The translations under genes and the position numbers were made by a program. A stretch of 34,556 nt of DNA from Ruminococcus flavefaciens (GTDB lineage: Bacteria > Bacillota > Clostridia > Oscillospirales > Ruminococcaceae), in NCBI GenBank assembly GCA_023663905.1, contig JAMPGO010000001.1, positions 639,448-674,003 of the forward strand. The letters run 5' to 3'. Below, one piece after another: positions 13,856-22,610 of the stretch. Below the pieces are notes generated by a model, which saw nothing but the letters and a program-made list of their open reading frames with translations, was not told the DNA's origin and searched no databases. How positions within the stretch are numbered: position 1 is the stretch's first letter; every line of letters starts with the position of its first letter.

Positions 13856-15100
13856 ATGAAAAAAATAATCTCTCTTATAATTTCAACGGCGATGAGCCTT
13901 ACAGTCATATCCGCATACAATAACAGCTGTGCTTCGGCATCATCGGGAATCAGCGTTGCGGAACACTCTCCGCAGGAAATAAAGCAGTATATTGACTCTC
14001 ACCCGTTCGATGACTGGGCTGACGACGGATTTGCAACCAAGCCGTCAACGTCCTATCCGTATGTTACAGGCGCACTCGACGACAGCTCGCTTCAGAATGC
14101 CCTTAATACGCTCAACTGTATGAGATATATTGCAGGGCTTCAGGAAGTATCGCTGAACAGCGAATACAACGAACTCGCACAGTCGGCTTCATTAGTCAAC
14201 TGCGTAAACAATGAAGTCTCCCACTATCCCACACAACCCGACGATATGCCCGATGATATTTATGCCAATGCCTATTACGGTGCTTCGCATTCAAACCTGT
14301 TCGGTGCGTATATTTCAGGATTCCCCTATTTTCTGAACGTTTCATACAGCATAACGGCATATATGAACGACAGCGATTCTTCAAATATTGCGAGAGTTGG
14401 TCACAGAAGATGGTGTCTCAATCCTGCAATGCTTGAAACGGGATTCGGTGCGGTTGAGAATCACTCCGCTATGTATGCGTTCGATATGCAGAGAAATGCG
14501 ACGGAGACAGGTGTATGCTGGCCTGCGCAGAATATGCCGACAGACTATTTCTACAGCGATACAGCGTGGAGCATATCTATGGGCAGATACGTTGACAGCG
14601 AGGACGTGAGCGTAACCCTTACAAGGAAATCCGACTCAAAGGAATGGATTTTCAGCAGTTCTTCCGCTGACGGCGATTTTTATGTTGACAACAGCAATCG
14701 TGGACAGACAGGCTGTATAATTTTCAGACCGTCGGGTATTTCAGATTACTATGCAGGCGACGTTTTTGACGTAAAAATCGAGGGACTTGACGAGCCAGTT
14801 GAGTACAGCGTAAACTTCTTTTCGCTCGATTATATTACTGACGAGCCTGCTGTATATTCGCCCGGCGATGTCAATGCAGACGGCGAAATAAATGCAAAGG
14901 ACGCTTCTGCCATTCTTGCGGAATACTCGGCTTTGTCAACACAGCAGGCTTCCACATTCAGCGACGGACAGAGAAAATCGGCTGACGTAAACAGCGACGG
15001 CGAGATTAATTCAAACGACGCTTCCGTTATCCTCTCCTACTACTCTTATCTGTCAACAGGCGGTGAAGCAGATATATCGGGCTGGCTGAATCAGCATTAA
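13856..15100 (+). CDS. Secreted CAP-domain protein with dockerin
   Basis: 414 residues. Signal peptide (1 to about 27), then a domain with the SCP/PR1-like CAP pattern: NTLNCMRYIAGL, LNSEYNELAQSASLVN, SHYPTQP, ASHSNLFG and GHRRWCLNP with conserved His and Arg. A beta-rich segment follows, then a dockerin (about 340-405) with two calcium loops, DVNADGEINAKDASAIL and DVNSDGEINSNDASVIL, joined by YSALSTQQ and ending in YSYLST. CAP proteins have no single known role; some bind lipids or are proteolytic. The dockerin indicates attachment to a scaffoldin or the cell surface. The CAP domain resembles the clostridial type. AAAGGAGCT lies 8 bases before the ATG. It is a single-gene unit with its own promoter and terminator. 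Confidence 0.88.
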   Translation: MKKIISLIISTAMSLTVISAYNNSCASASSGISVAEHSPQEIKQYIDSHPFDDWADDGFATKPSTSYPYVTGALDDSSLQNALNTLNCMRYIAGLQEVSLNSEYNELAQSASLVNCVNNEVSHYPTQPDDMPDDIYANAYYGASHSNLFGAYISGFPYFLNVSYSITAYMNDSDSSNIARVGHRRWCLNPAMLETGFGAVENHSAMYAFDMQRNATETGVCWPAQNMPTDYFYSDTAWSISMGRYVDSEDVSVTLTRKSDSKEWIFSSSSADGDFYVDNSNRGQTGCIIFRPSGISDYYAGDVFDVKIEGLDEPVEYSVNFFSLDYITDEPAVYSPGDVNADGEINAKDASAILAEYSALSTQQASTFSDGQRKSADVNSDGEINSNDASVILSYYSYLSTGGEADISGWLNQH

Positions 15101-15111
15101 CAGCTCCGCCG

Positions 15112-15138
15112 ACAGACCTCTTCTGCGGGTCTGTTTTT
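15112..15138 (+). terminator. Terminator of the CAP-dockerin gene
   Basis: ACAGACC (15112-15118) pairs with GGTCTGT (15128-15134), followed by a T run to 15138. Confidence 0.8.
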
Positions 15139-15148
15139 ATATTCGCAT

Positions 15149-15181
15149 AAAAAAGAAGTCCGGTGTTTTTTCCCGGACTTC
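15149..15181 (-). terminator. Terminator of the candidate small RNA
   Basis: Perfect 9-bp stem GAAGTCCGG/CCGGACTTC with a 9-base loop, followed on the minus strand by six T. On the plus strand it is followed by purines, so it works only leftwards. Confidence 0.85.
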
Positions 15182-15266
15182 AAAGAAGAAAAAATAAAAA
15201 AATGTGTAGAACAAAAGAAAGGAGACAACAAAACGAGTGATAAATAATTCAATATTATTTAACACT
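15149..15266 (-). ncRNA. Candidate small RNA of about 118 nt with anti-Shine-Dalgarno tract
   Basis: The minus strand carries a near-consensus promoter (15301-15273) and a strong terminator (15181-15149), with no gene between them. The predicted RNA begins with a hairpin (perfect 8-bp stem TAAATAAT/ATTATTTA, 15261-15241). It continues with an unstructured U/C-rich stretch containing GTCTCCTTTCTTTTG (15226-15212) and ends in the terminator stem. A CU-rich single-stranded loop complementary to GAAAGGAG is typical of Gram-positive sRNAs that block ribosome binding sites. A GTG-started reading frame through it has no ribosome binding site and is mostly Phe. It lies 355 bases upstream of nifJ on the other strand. 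This is inference from layout; no known RNA family is claimed. Confidence 0.55.
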
Positions 15267-15272
15267 GTACTT

Positions 15273-15301
15273 ATTATATCCTATTTTTGGGTTTCAGTCA
15301 A
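15273..15301 (-). promoter_or_regulatory. Strong promoter driving the candidate small RNA
   Basis: Minus strand: TTGACT (15301-15296), 17-base spacer, TATAAT (15278-15273). A 7-base inverted repeat, GTTTCAG (15291-15297) and CTGAAAC (15324-15330), flanks the -35 region and may be an operator. Confidence 0.82.
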
Positions 15302-15515
15302 GTGAATTTCAAAAAAAAGTCATCTGAAACACGGGATTTTGTCATTTTTAACAATTATAAATACGTTCCTTTTAACATAATACACAGTAATTTGCCTGTT
15401 GAAAGTGCTGATTTGATATTTATTTAACAAACAGGATTTTTCCTGCCCGAAAAAAGTTTTGCTCACTCGCGTTTGCCGTTGCTAACTTTTGTTAATTAAA
15501 TATCACAAAAAATTA
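15302..15515. other. AT-rich non-coding stretch upstream of nifJ
   Basis: No gene is supported here. It holds short hairpins such as CAGGA-TTTT-TCCTG (near 15430-15443), and at 15489-15508 the element TTGTTAATTAAATATCACAA, with TTGT/ACAA ends like a Rex site, 7 bases before the nifJ -35. The rest shows nothing I can name. Confidence 0.4.
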
Positions 15516-15544
15516 TTTACAAATTCAAAAGTTTATGTTATAAT
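15516..15544 (+). promoter_or_regulatory. Promoter of nifJ
   Basis: TTTACA (15516-15521), 17-base spacer, extended -10 TGT-TATAAT (15536-15544). The leader is about 70 nt. Confidence 0.87.
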
Positions 15545-15620
15545 GTTATATGAAGTTATAAGCGTGTTTTTTATAACGCTCGTAAATCTTGAAAAATTTT
15601 TAAAACGGAGGTTATTCCCA

Positions 15621-18600
15621 ATGGCAATAAAAAGAAAAATGAAAACTATGGACGGCAACAACGCCGCTGCCTGGGTTTCATATCCATTTACCGACGTAGC
15701 TGCTATTTATCCTATCACTCCATCGTCCGTTATGGCTGAAGTCACTGACAGCTGGTCAGCAAAGGACAAGAAGAATCTTTTTGGTCAGCCTGTTACTGTT
15801 GCTGAAATGCAGTCCGAAGCAGGCGCAGCAGGTACGGTTCACGGTTCGCTCTCTGCCGGTGCATTGACAACAACATACACCGCTTCTCAGGGTCTTCTCC
15901 TGATGATTCCGAATATGTACAAAATCGCTGGCGAGCTTCTCCCGAACGTAATCCACGTTTCCGCCCGTTGCGTATCTTCTCACGCTCTCAATATCTTTGG
16001 CGACCATTCCGATATATATGCCTGCCGTCAGACAGGATATGCAATGCTCTGCTCATCAAATGCGCAGGAAGTTATGGATTTGGGCGCAGTAGCTCACCTC
16101 TCAACAATCAAGGGCAGAGTGCCTTTCCTCCACTTCTTCGACGGTTTCCGTACTTCTCACGAAATCCAGAAAATCGAAACGTGGGATGATTCCACACTCT
16201 ACGACCTTCTCGACAAGGACGCTGCACAGCGTTTCAGAGACGGCGCACTTCACCCCGAAACACCTGTTCTCCGTGGCTCGGCTCAGAACCCTGATATATT
16301 CTTCCAGGCACGTGAAGCCTGCAACAAATACTATGACGCTCTTCCTGCTATCGTTGAAGATTATATGAATAAAGTAAACGAACTCATCGGCACAGACTAC
16401 AAGCTCTTCAACTACTACGGCGCACCCGATGCAGAGCATATCATCGTTGCTATGGGTTCTGTCAATGATACTATCGAGGAGACTATCGACTACCTCAACG
16501 CAAACGGCGGTAAGTACGGTCTCGTTAAGGTAAGACTTTACAGACCTTTCGTTGCAGACAAGCTTGTTGAAGTTATTCCCGACAGCGTAAAGAGAATTTC
16601 CGTTCTCGACAGAACAAAAGAACCAGGCTCTCTCGGCGAACCGCTCTATCTTGATGTTGTTGCAGCTCTCAAGGGTACAAAATTCAACGACGTTCCGATT
16701 TTCACAGGTCGTTACGGTCTCGGCTCAAAGGATACTGTTCCTGCTCAGATTGTCGCTGTATTCAAGAACACAGAAAAGCCACGCTTCACAATCGGTATCA
16801 ACGACGACGTTACAAATCTCTCGCTTCCTCTCGAGGAAAACCCCGATTCTGCTCCTGCTGGAACAACAGCTTGCAAATTCTGGGGACTTGGTTCAGACGG
16901 TACAGTCGGCGCAAACAAGAACTCTATCAAGATTATCGGCGACCATACCGACCTCTATGCACAGGCTTATTTTGCATACGATTCAAAGAAATCAGGCGGT
17001 GTAACTATCTCTCACCTCCGTTTCGGAAAAACTCCTATCAAGTCAACATACCTCATCAACAAGGCTGACTTCGTTGCCTGCCACAATCAGAGCTATATTG
17101 ACAAATACGATATGGTTTCCGACATCAAGCCCGGCGGTACTTTCCTCCTCAACACAATCTGGGATATGGACGGTCTTGAAGCTAATCTTCCTGGACAGGT
17201 TAAGAGATATATCGCACAGAACAACATCAACTTCTATACAATCAACGGCGTAAAGCTCGGCGAAGAAACAGGTATGGGTACAAGAATCAACACAATTCTC
17301 CAGTCCGCATTCTTCAAGCTTGCAAATATCATTCCTTTCGAGGACGCTCTCGGCTATATGAAATCCGCAGCTGAAGCTTCATACAGCAAAAAGGGTCAGG
17401 ACGTTGTTGAGAAGAACTGGAACGCTATTGACGCTGGTCACCAGAATATCGTAAAAATTGACGTTCCCGATTCCTGGAAGGAAGCTTCCGATACTCAGAT
17501 GGGTATGAGCGCAGTTTCCTGCGACGACCAGAAGCTTGCCGACTATGTAAACAATATTCAGATTCCGTGCAATGCTCAGAAGGGTGACACTCTCCCCGTT
17601 TCAACATTCGTTGATATGGCTGACGGCACATTCCCGCAGGGTTCAGCTGCATTTGAAAAGCGTGGTATCGCCGTTAAAGTGCCTGAATGGATTCCCGAAA
17701 ACTGTATTCAGTGTAACCAGTGCGCTTACGTTTGTCCGCACGCTGTAATCAGACCTGTTGCAATGACACCTGCTGAGGTTGAATCTGCTCCTTCAGGCAT
17801 AAAAACTCTCGATTTCAAGCCTGCTGTCGGCGACCTCAAGTTTACAATGACAGTTTCAACCCTCGACTGTACAGGATGTGGCGTATGCGCTAATATATGC
17901 CCTGCAAAGAACAAGGCTCTTGTTATGCAGCCTATCGCTTCACAGATGGAACAGCAGGAAGTATTCAACTACGGTGTTACTATTGACGAAAAGCCCGAAG
18001 TTTCTGCTAAATTCAAGGCTGATACAGTTAAAGGCTCACAGTTCAGACAGCCACTCCTTGAATTTTCAGGCGCTTGTGCAGGATGTGGTGAAACTCCTTA
18101 TGCTAAGCTCGCTACTCAGCTCTTCGGCGACAGAATGATGATTGCAAACGCTACAGGATGTTCGTCAATCTGGGGCGGTTCTGCACCTTCAACTCCTTAC
18201 ACTGTCAACAAACAGGGCAGAGGTCCTGCTTGGAGCAACTCGCTCTTCGAGGACAACGCTGAGTTCGGCTATGGTATGTATCTTGCACAGGAAACCCTCC
18301 GCAAGAGAGTTACAGACAAGGTTCTCGCACTTCAGGCTAAGGCTGAAAAGCAGGAAGTCAAGGACGCTATTGCCGAGTATCTTGACACATACAACGACGG
18401 AGCTAAGAACGCTGTTGCTACAGACAAGCTCGTTGCTGTACTCGAAGCCTGCGGTTGTGATGACGCTAAGGCAATCCTTGCTGAAAAGCTCTATCTCTCA
18501 AAGAAATCGCAGTGGATTTTCGGCGGTGACGGCTGGGCTTACGACATCGGTTTCGGCGGTCTCGACCACGTAATCGCTTCAGGCAAGAACGTTAATATCC

Positions 18601-19166
18601 TCGTATTCGATACAGAAGTTTACTCAAATACAGGCGGACAGGCTTCAAAATCCACACCTACAGGCGCAATCGCACAGTTTGCAGCAGCAGGTAAGGTAAT
18701 GAAGAAGAAGGACCTCGCAGGTATCGCTATGAGCTACGGCTACGTTTACGTTGCTCACGTTGCTATGGGTGCGAATATGAACCAGTGTATCAAGGCTTTC
18801 GCTGAGGCTGAGGCTTACGACGGTCCGTCAATCATCATCGCTTACGCTCCTTGTATCAACCACGGTATCAAGACAGGTATGGCTACTGCTCAGGCTGAGG
18901 AGAAGAAGGCTGTTGAAGCAGGTTACTGGCATCTCTACAGATACAACCCTGCACTCAAGGACGAGGGCAATAATCCGTTTATGCTCGATTCAAAAGCTCC
19001 TAACACGGACGAGTACAAGAACTTCCTTATGGGCGAAGTACGTTACAACTCGCTTGCACGCTCCAATCCCGAGAGAGCAGAAAAGCTGTTTGACGCTGCT
19101 GTTGCAAATGCTAAGGACAGATACGACTACCTCACAAGACTTACAACTCTCTACGGTCAGGACTAA
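15621..19166 (+). CDS. nifJ: Pyruvate:ferredoxin (flavodoxin) oxidoreductase
   Basis: 1181 residues from ATG 15621, which has GGAGG 9 bases upstream; the longer frame to 15489 runs through the promoter and is rejected. It is the single-chain, all-domain enzyme: N-terminal pyrimidine-binding domain (YPITPSSVMAE), domain II, the EKR-type linker, a two-cluster ferredoxin domain (CIQCNQCAYVCPHAVI and CTGCGVCANICPAKN), and a C-terminal thiamine-diphosphate domain (GACAGCGETPYAKL, ATGCSSIWGG, GDGWAYDIGFGGLDH). It oxidises pyruvate with CoA to acetyl-CoA and CO2 and reduces ferredoxin or flavodoxin, the central oxidative step of this anaerobe and a source of hydrogen. Codon bias matches ppdK, suggesting very high expression. 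It has its own promoter and terminator. Confidence 0.98.
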   Translation: MAIKRKMKTMDGNNAAAWVSYPFTDVAAIYPITPSSVMAEVTDSWSAKDKKNLFGQPVTVAEMQSEAGAAGTVHGSLSAGALTTTYTASQGLLLMIPNMYKIAGELLPNVIHVSARCVSSHALNIFGDHSDIYACRQTGYAMLCSSNAQEVMDLGAVAHLSTIKGRVPFLHFFDGFRTSHEIQKIETWDDSTLYDLLDKDAAQRFRDGALHPETPVLRGSAQNPDIFFQAREACNKYYDALPAIVEDYMNKVNELIGTDYKLFNYYGAPDAEHIIVAMGSVNDTIEETIDYLNANGGKYGLVKVRLYRPFVADKLVEVIPDSVKRISVLDRTKEPGSLGEPLYLDVVAALKGTKFNDVPIFTGRYGLGSKDTVPAQIVAVFKNTEKPRFTIGINDDVTNLSLPLEENPDSAPAGTTACKFWGLGSDGTVGANKNSIKIIGDHTDLYAQAYFAYDSKKSGGVTISHLRFGKTPIKSTYLINKADFVACHNQSYIDKYDMVSDIKPGGTFLLNTIWDMDGLEANLPGQVKRYIAQNNINFYTINGVKLGEETGMGTRINTILQSAFFKLANIIPFEDALGYMKSAAEASYSKKGQDVVEKNWNAIDAGHQNIVKIDVPDSWKEASDTQMGMSAVSCDDQKLADYVNNIQIPCNAQKGDTLPVSTFVDMADGTFPQGSAAFEKRGIAVKVPEWIPENCIQCNQCAYVCPHAVIRPVAMTPAEVESAPSGIKTLDFKPAVGDLKFTMTVSTLDCTGCGVCANICPAKNKALVMQPIASQMEQQEVFNYGVTIDEKPEVSAKFKADTVKGSQFRQPLLEFSGACAGCGETPYAKLATQLFGDRMMIANATGCSSIWGGSAPSTPYTVNKQGRGPAWSNSLFEDNAEFGYGMYLAQETLRKRVTDKVLALQAKAEKQEVKDAIAEYLDTYNDGAKNAVATDKLVAVLEACGCDDAKAILAEKLYLSKKSQWIFGGDGWAYDIGFGGLDHVIASGKNVNILVFDTEVYSNTGGQASKSTPTGAIAQFAAAGKVMKKKDLAGIAMSYGYVYVAHVAMGANMNQCIKAFAEAEAYDGPSIIIAYAPCINHGIKTGMATAQAEEKKAVEAGYWHLYRYNPALKDEGNNPFMLDSKAPNTDEYKNFLMGEVRYNSLARSNPERAEKLFDAAVANAKDRYDYLTRLTTLYGQD

Positions 19167-19185
19167 TCTCCTGCTACTGAAATAT

Positions 19186-19216
19186 AAATCCTCGCCCAAA
19201 TCGGGCGGGGATTTTT
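19186..19216 (+). terminator. Terminator of nifJ
   Basis: A 12-bp stem AAATCCTCGCCC/GGGCGGGGATTT (one T-G pair) with a 5-base loop, ending in TTTTT. Confidence 0.93.
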
Positions 19217-19307
19217 AGTGTACTCTCAGAATTTAAAAGAAATGGCGCAATTCAACACGCCCCAGTAGTAATGAGTATATATTCTACATTCAACAAATAA
19301 TAAAAAT

Positions 19308-19334
19308 CCTGTACTTTTGTACAGGTGATTTTTT
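19308..19334 (+). terminator. Terminator-like hairpin directly before the phosphopantetheinyl transferase gene
   Basis: Perfect stem CCTGTAC/GTACAGG with a TTTT loop, then TGATTTTTT, running straight into the AAGGA ribosome binding site of the next gene. On the minus strand it is followed by ATTTTTATTATT. It could be a second nifJ terminator or an attenuator in the next gene's leader. No clear promoter is seen between 19217 and 19307. Confidence 0.7.
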
Positions 19335-19347
19335 AAGGACTGATAAA

Positions 19348-19896
19348 ATGCTTATGATTTCTATAAAAGACATTCCACGAGGCGAACAGCACGCACACGC
19401 ACACAAGCTTCTTCGAGAATGCCTTAAACCGCTTAATATAGCCTATTCCGCTGATACTGCCATAGCTAAAAACAAGTACGGCAAGCCGTCGCTGGCGGAT
19501 TTTCCTGACGTGAAATACAATATCTCACACGCTGACGGCATATGTGCGTGCATTATTTCAAAATACGAATGCGGTATCGACTGCGAGAGCGTTCGGGAAT
19601 ACCGTCCGCTGGCAATGAAGCGTGCCTTTTCCGAGGACGAAAAAAATACAGTTCTCTCTGCTGTGGAAGCCGAAAGGGATATGCTTTTCTTCCGTCTCTG
19701 GACTCTCAAGGAAGCGTATATCAAGGCGGTCGGAATGGGTCTGTCTTTTCCTATGAATCAGGCGAATTTCAGCTTCGAGGGCAATAAAATCCACTCCAAT
19801 ATCACGGATTGCCGTTTCAGGCAGTATATTCTAAGGGACGGAAAATTTATCGTCGCTGTTTGTGAACAAATTGTAAACATTTCCTGTGAATCTTGA
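19348..19896 (+). CDS. 4'-phosphopantetheinyl transferase, Sfp type (short form)
   Basis: 182 residues, shorter than the 220-240 of Sfp. The core motifs are intact: KYGKPSL (43-49), YNISHADG (57-64), the magnesium motif GIDCE (76-80) and RLWTLKEAYIKAVGMGL (116 on) with W118, K121, E122 and K126. The enzyme moves phosphopantetheine from CoA onto a Ser of carrier proteins. The N-terminal part is trimmed relative to Sfp. No carrier-protein, polyketide or peptide synthetase gene is in the window, so the partner is unknown. AAGGA lies 8 bases before the ATG, immediately after a terminator-like hairpin. Its stop codon TGA lies inside the -35 box of htpG. Confidence 0.92.
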   Translation: MLMISIKDIPRGEQHAHAHKLLRECLKPLNIAYSADTAIAKNKYGKPSLADFPDVKYNISHADGICACIISKYECGIDCESVREYRPLAMKRAFSEDEKNTVLSAVEAERDMLFFRLWTLKEAYIKAVGMGLSFPMNQANFSFEGNKIHSNITDCRFRQYILRDGKFIVAVCEQIVNISCES

Positions 19897-19921
19897 CATT
19901 TTATTATTAAAGCGTTATACT
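19893..19921 (+). promoter_or_regulatory. Promoter of htpG
   Basis: TTGACA (19893-19898), 17-base spacer, TATACT (19916-19921). The -35 box contains the TGA stop of the preceding gene. Confidence 0.9.
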
Positions 19922-19925
19922 TATA

Positions 19926-19952
19926 TTAGCACTCAGGCAAAGAGAGTGCTAA
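19926..19952. promoter_or_regulatory. CIRCE operator (HrcA binding site)
   Basis: TTAGCACTC, nine bases, GAGTGCTAA: a perfect match to the CIRCE consensus. It covers the predicted start point of htpG, so HrcA bound here should block transcription until heat or misfolding stress. Confidence 0.96.
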
Positions 19953-19974
19953 TTTGCTTATGGAGATGTTAAAA

Positions 19975-21876
19975 ATGGAAACAAAACAGTTCAAGGCAGA
20001 GTCAAAACGACTTCTTGATATGATGATTCACTCAATTTACACTCACAAGGAAATTTTCCTCCGTGAGCTTATTTCAAACGCAAGCGACGCTATTGATAAG
20101 CTCTATTTCAAGTCCCTTACAGACGACAAAGTCGGTCTCGGCAAAGATGATTTTGCTATCTGGATTTCTGCCGACAAGGACAGCCGTACTCTTAAAATCA
20201 CGGACAACGGCATTGGTATGACAGCAGAAGAACTCGAAAATAATCTCGGTACTATCGCAAACAGCGGTTCTTTCAAATTCAAGAACGAGAATCAGCTTGA
20301 CGGCGACAGCCAGATTATCGGTCAGTTTGGTGTGGGATTCTACTCCGCATTTATGGTTGCTAAAAAAGTAACGGTAATTTCAAAGGCTTATGGCTCTGAT
20401 ACGGCTTATCAGTGGGAATCCGAAGGCGTTGACGGCTATACAATCACCGAAGCCGACAAGGACAGCGTAGGTACTGAAATTATTCTTGAACTTCTTGATG
20501 ATACAGACGATGAGAAATACGGCGAATTTCTTGATATGTACCGTATAAAAGGACTTATCAGCAAATATTCCGACTATATCCGCTTCCCCATTAAAATGAA
20601 CGTTACCCACAGACGTCCTGTTGAGCAGTCCGATGAGGATAAGGAAGCAGGAAAAGCTCCTGAATACGAGGATTACATCGAGACCGAAACGCTCAACAGT
20701 ATGGTTCCTCTCTGGAAGAAAAACAAATCCGAGCTTAAGGAAGAGGATTACAACCACTTCTATACAGAGAAGTTTATGGACTACAGCCAGCCTTTGAAAT
20801 ACTCGCACGTTGTGAACGAGGGTATGCCGAGCTACAACGCACTGCTGTATATTCCCGCAAACGCTCCGTATGATTTCTATACAAAAGAGTACGAAAAGGG
20901 CTTACAGCTTTATTCAAACGGTGTGCTGATTATGGACAAGTGCGCCGACCTGCTTCCCGACTATTTCAGCTTCATAAAGGGACTTGTTGACAGCGACGAC
21001 CTCTCGCTTAATATTTCCCGTGAAATGCTCCAGCACGACAGACAGCTCAAAGTTATCGCAAAGAGTATTGAGAAAACTGTTACCAATGAGCTGAAAAAGA
21101 TGCTCAGGAACGAGCGTGAGAAGTACGAGGACTTCTGGAAGGCTTTCGGCTTACAGCTTAAATACGGTGTTTACAGCGGATACGGACTTAACAAGGACAA
21201 GCTTCAGGATTTGCTTATGTTCACATCATCGAACGGCAAGCTTGTTACTCTTGACGAGTACGTTACGGCAATGCCCGAGAATCAGAAGTATATTTACTAT
21301 GCTACAGGCGACAGCGTTGCACGTATCGAACAGCTTCCGCAGACCGAGCTTGTAAAGGACAACGGCTTTGAGATTCTCTACCTCACTGACAATGTTGACG
21401 AGTTTGCAATCAAGACCCTTATGACATACAAGGAAAAAGAGTTCAAGAATGTTTCTGCCGATGATTTGGGAATCGACAATACCGAGAAGCAGGAGGAAGT
21501 CAAGGCTAAGGAAGAGGAGAATGCCGATATGCTTAAGGATATGGCTGAGGCTCTTGACGGCAAGGCTAACAAGGTTATCCTCTCAAAGCGCCTTAAATCG
21601 CACCCTGTATGCCTTACAAGCGAGGGCGAAATTACTCTTGAAATGGAAAAGGTACTCAATTCTATGCCCGGCGACCAGAAGGTCAAGGCGCAGAGAGTTC
21701 TTGAAATCAACCCTGAACACGAGATTTTCAGCAAGCTCAAATCCATTGCAGAATCGGGCGACAAGGATAAGCTTGCAAAGTACGCTAATCTGCTCTATAC
21801 TCAGGCACTTCTTATTGAGGGTATGGAAATCGAGAATCCTGTTGAATTTTCAAACCTTATCTGCGAACTTATGTAA
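19975..21876 (+). CDS. htpG: Molecular chaperone HtpG (Hsp90)
   Basis: 633 residues from ATG 19975, chosen because GGAG lies 9 bases upstream; ATG 19960 and ATG 19966 flank or overlap that site. The N-terminal GHKL ATPase domain has [27 protein letters not shown] and [14 protein letters not shown]. The middle domain carries LNISREMLQ with the catalytic Arg, and a complete C-terminal dimerisation domain follows. It is a cytoplasmic ATP-driven chaperone for client protein remodelling. The perfect CIRCE at its start point places it in the HrcA regulon, together with groESL and dnaK elsewhere. A strong terminator follows. Confidence 0.98.
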   Translation: METKQFKAESKRLLDMMIHSIYTHKEIFLRELISNASDAIDKLYFKSLTDDKVGLGKDDFAIWISADKDSRTLKITDNGIGMTAEELENNLGTIANSGSFKFKNENQLDGDSQIIGQFGVGFYSAFMVAKKVTVISKAYGSDTAYQWESEGVDGYTITEADKDSVGTEIILELLDDTDDEKYGEFLDMYRIKGLISKYSDYIRFPIKMNVTHRRPVEQSDEDKEAGKAPEYEDYIETETLNSMVPLWKKNKSELKEEDYNHFYTEKFMDYSQPLKYSHVVNEGMPSYNALLYIPANAPYDFYTKEYEKGLQLYSNGVLIMDKCADLLPDYFSFIKGLVDSDDLSLNISREMLQHDRQLKVIAKSIEKTVTNELKKMLRNEREKYEDFWKAFGLQLKYGVYSGYGLNKDKLQDLLMFTSSNGKLVTLDEYVTAMPENQKYIYYATGDSVARIEQLPQTELVKDNGFEILYLTDNVDEFAIKTLMTYKEKEFKNVSADDLGIDNTEKQEEVKAKEEENADMLKDMAEALDGKANKVILSKRLKSHPVCLTSEGEITLEMEKVLNSMPGDQKVKAQRVLEINPEHEIFSKLKSIAESGDKDKLAKYANLLYTQALLIEGMEIENPVEFSNLICELM

Positions 21877-21884
21877 AAAAGCAC

Positions 21885-21913
21885 AAAAGGGAGCTGTTTC
21901 AGCTCCCTTTTTT
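21885..21913 (+). terminator. Terminator of htpG, abutting the next ribosome binding site
   Basis: Perfect 12-bp stem AAAAGGGAGCTG/CAGCTCCCTTTT with a TTT loop and trailing T. The T run is directly followed by AAAGGAG, the ribosome binding site of the SUKH gene. Confidence 0.93.
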
Positions 21914-21926
21914 AAAGGAGATTTCT

Positions 21927-22571
21927 ATGAAATTAAGCAAATACGAAGCGCTGGATTATCCTATGGATTTCCCTGAACGCATTAAAAAACTCGCTGAACT
22001 TGCAGGCGAAGCAGATAAGAACTGCGAAGTATTCGGCTCGGGAAAGTACAAGTATACATTTAATCTTCCTGCCAAAATCGCAGGTGTGCGTAAATTTGAG
22101 GAAAAATATAATATACGTATTCCTGCTGATTTTGTTGAATATTTAACAGAAGTCGGCAATGGCGGTGCCGGTGTAGACTATGGTGTGTATTCATTGCAGG
22201 ATATGGACGTATTCAATGAAGGACATCTTCTTGATAATGACTATGACAAGACAATTTTCGACTATGACAATTACGAGGAAGTCTGGAAGAATCTTATTAC
22301 CGAGATGGACAAGACCGACGATGACGAGATATACAAGCAACTGACAAACGGCTGGCTTGTAATCGGAACATCAGGATGTACTTACGACTATATTCTTATA
22401 TGCAAGGGCAATAATTACGGAAAAATCGCCATTGTTGACTGGAATATGGAAGCAGAGAACTATCCGAAAATTCTGGCTAATTCATTTGAAAGCTGGATTG
22501 AGAACTATTTTACGAAAATCATTGAGGGCGATTTGATTGACCACGGTTATTTTAAGACTGTCAGAAAATAA
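21927..22571 (+). CDS. SMI1/KNR4 (SUKH) family protein
   Basis: 214 residues. The stretch KFEEKYNIRIPADFVEYLTEVGNGGAGVDYGVYSL and the later GWLVIGTSGCTYDYILICKG ... IVDWN are the SUKH fold pattern. Many SUKH proteins are immunity proteins against nucleic-acid-cleaving polymorphic toxins, but others stand alone with unknown roles. No toxin gene adjoins it. The ribosome binding site AAAGGAG follows directly on the htpG terminator and no separate promoter is visible, so it probably relies on read-through. There is no signal peptide. It ends at a terminator shared with serA. Confidence 0.85.
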   Translation: MKLSKYEALDYPMDFPERIKKLAELAGEADKNCEVFGSGKYKYTFNLPAKIAGVRKFEEKYNIRIPADFVEYLTEVGNGGAGVDYGVYSLQDMDVFNEGHLLDNDYDKTIFDYDNYEEVWKNLITEMDKTDDDEIYKQLTNGWLVIGTSGCTYDYILICKGNNYGKIAIVDWNMEAENYPKILANSFESWIENYFTKIIEGDLIDHGYFKTVRK

Positions 22572-22599
22572 AAAAGAGGAGCATTGCGCTCCTCTTTTT
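22571..22599. terminator. Bidirectional terminator between the SUKH gene and serA
   Basis: A 12-bp stem AAAAAGAGGAGC/GCTCCTCTTTTT with a 5-base loop. It ends in T on both strands and separates two converging genes. Confidence 0.93.
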
Positions 22600-22610
22600 G
22601 TTATATATGC

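Noticed and set aside
15489-15620. N-terminal extension of PFOR
   Set aside because: The stretch contains the promoter and leader; the family start and GGAGG fit 15621.
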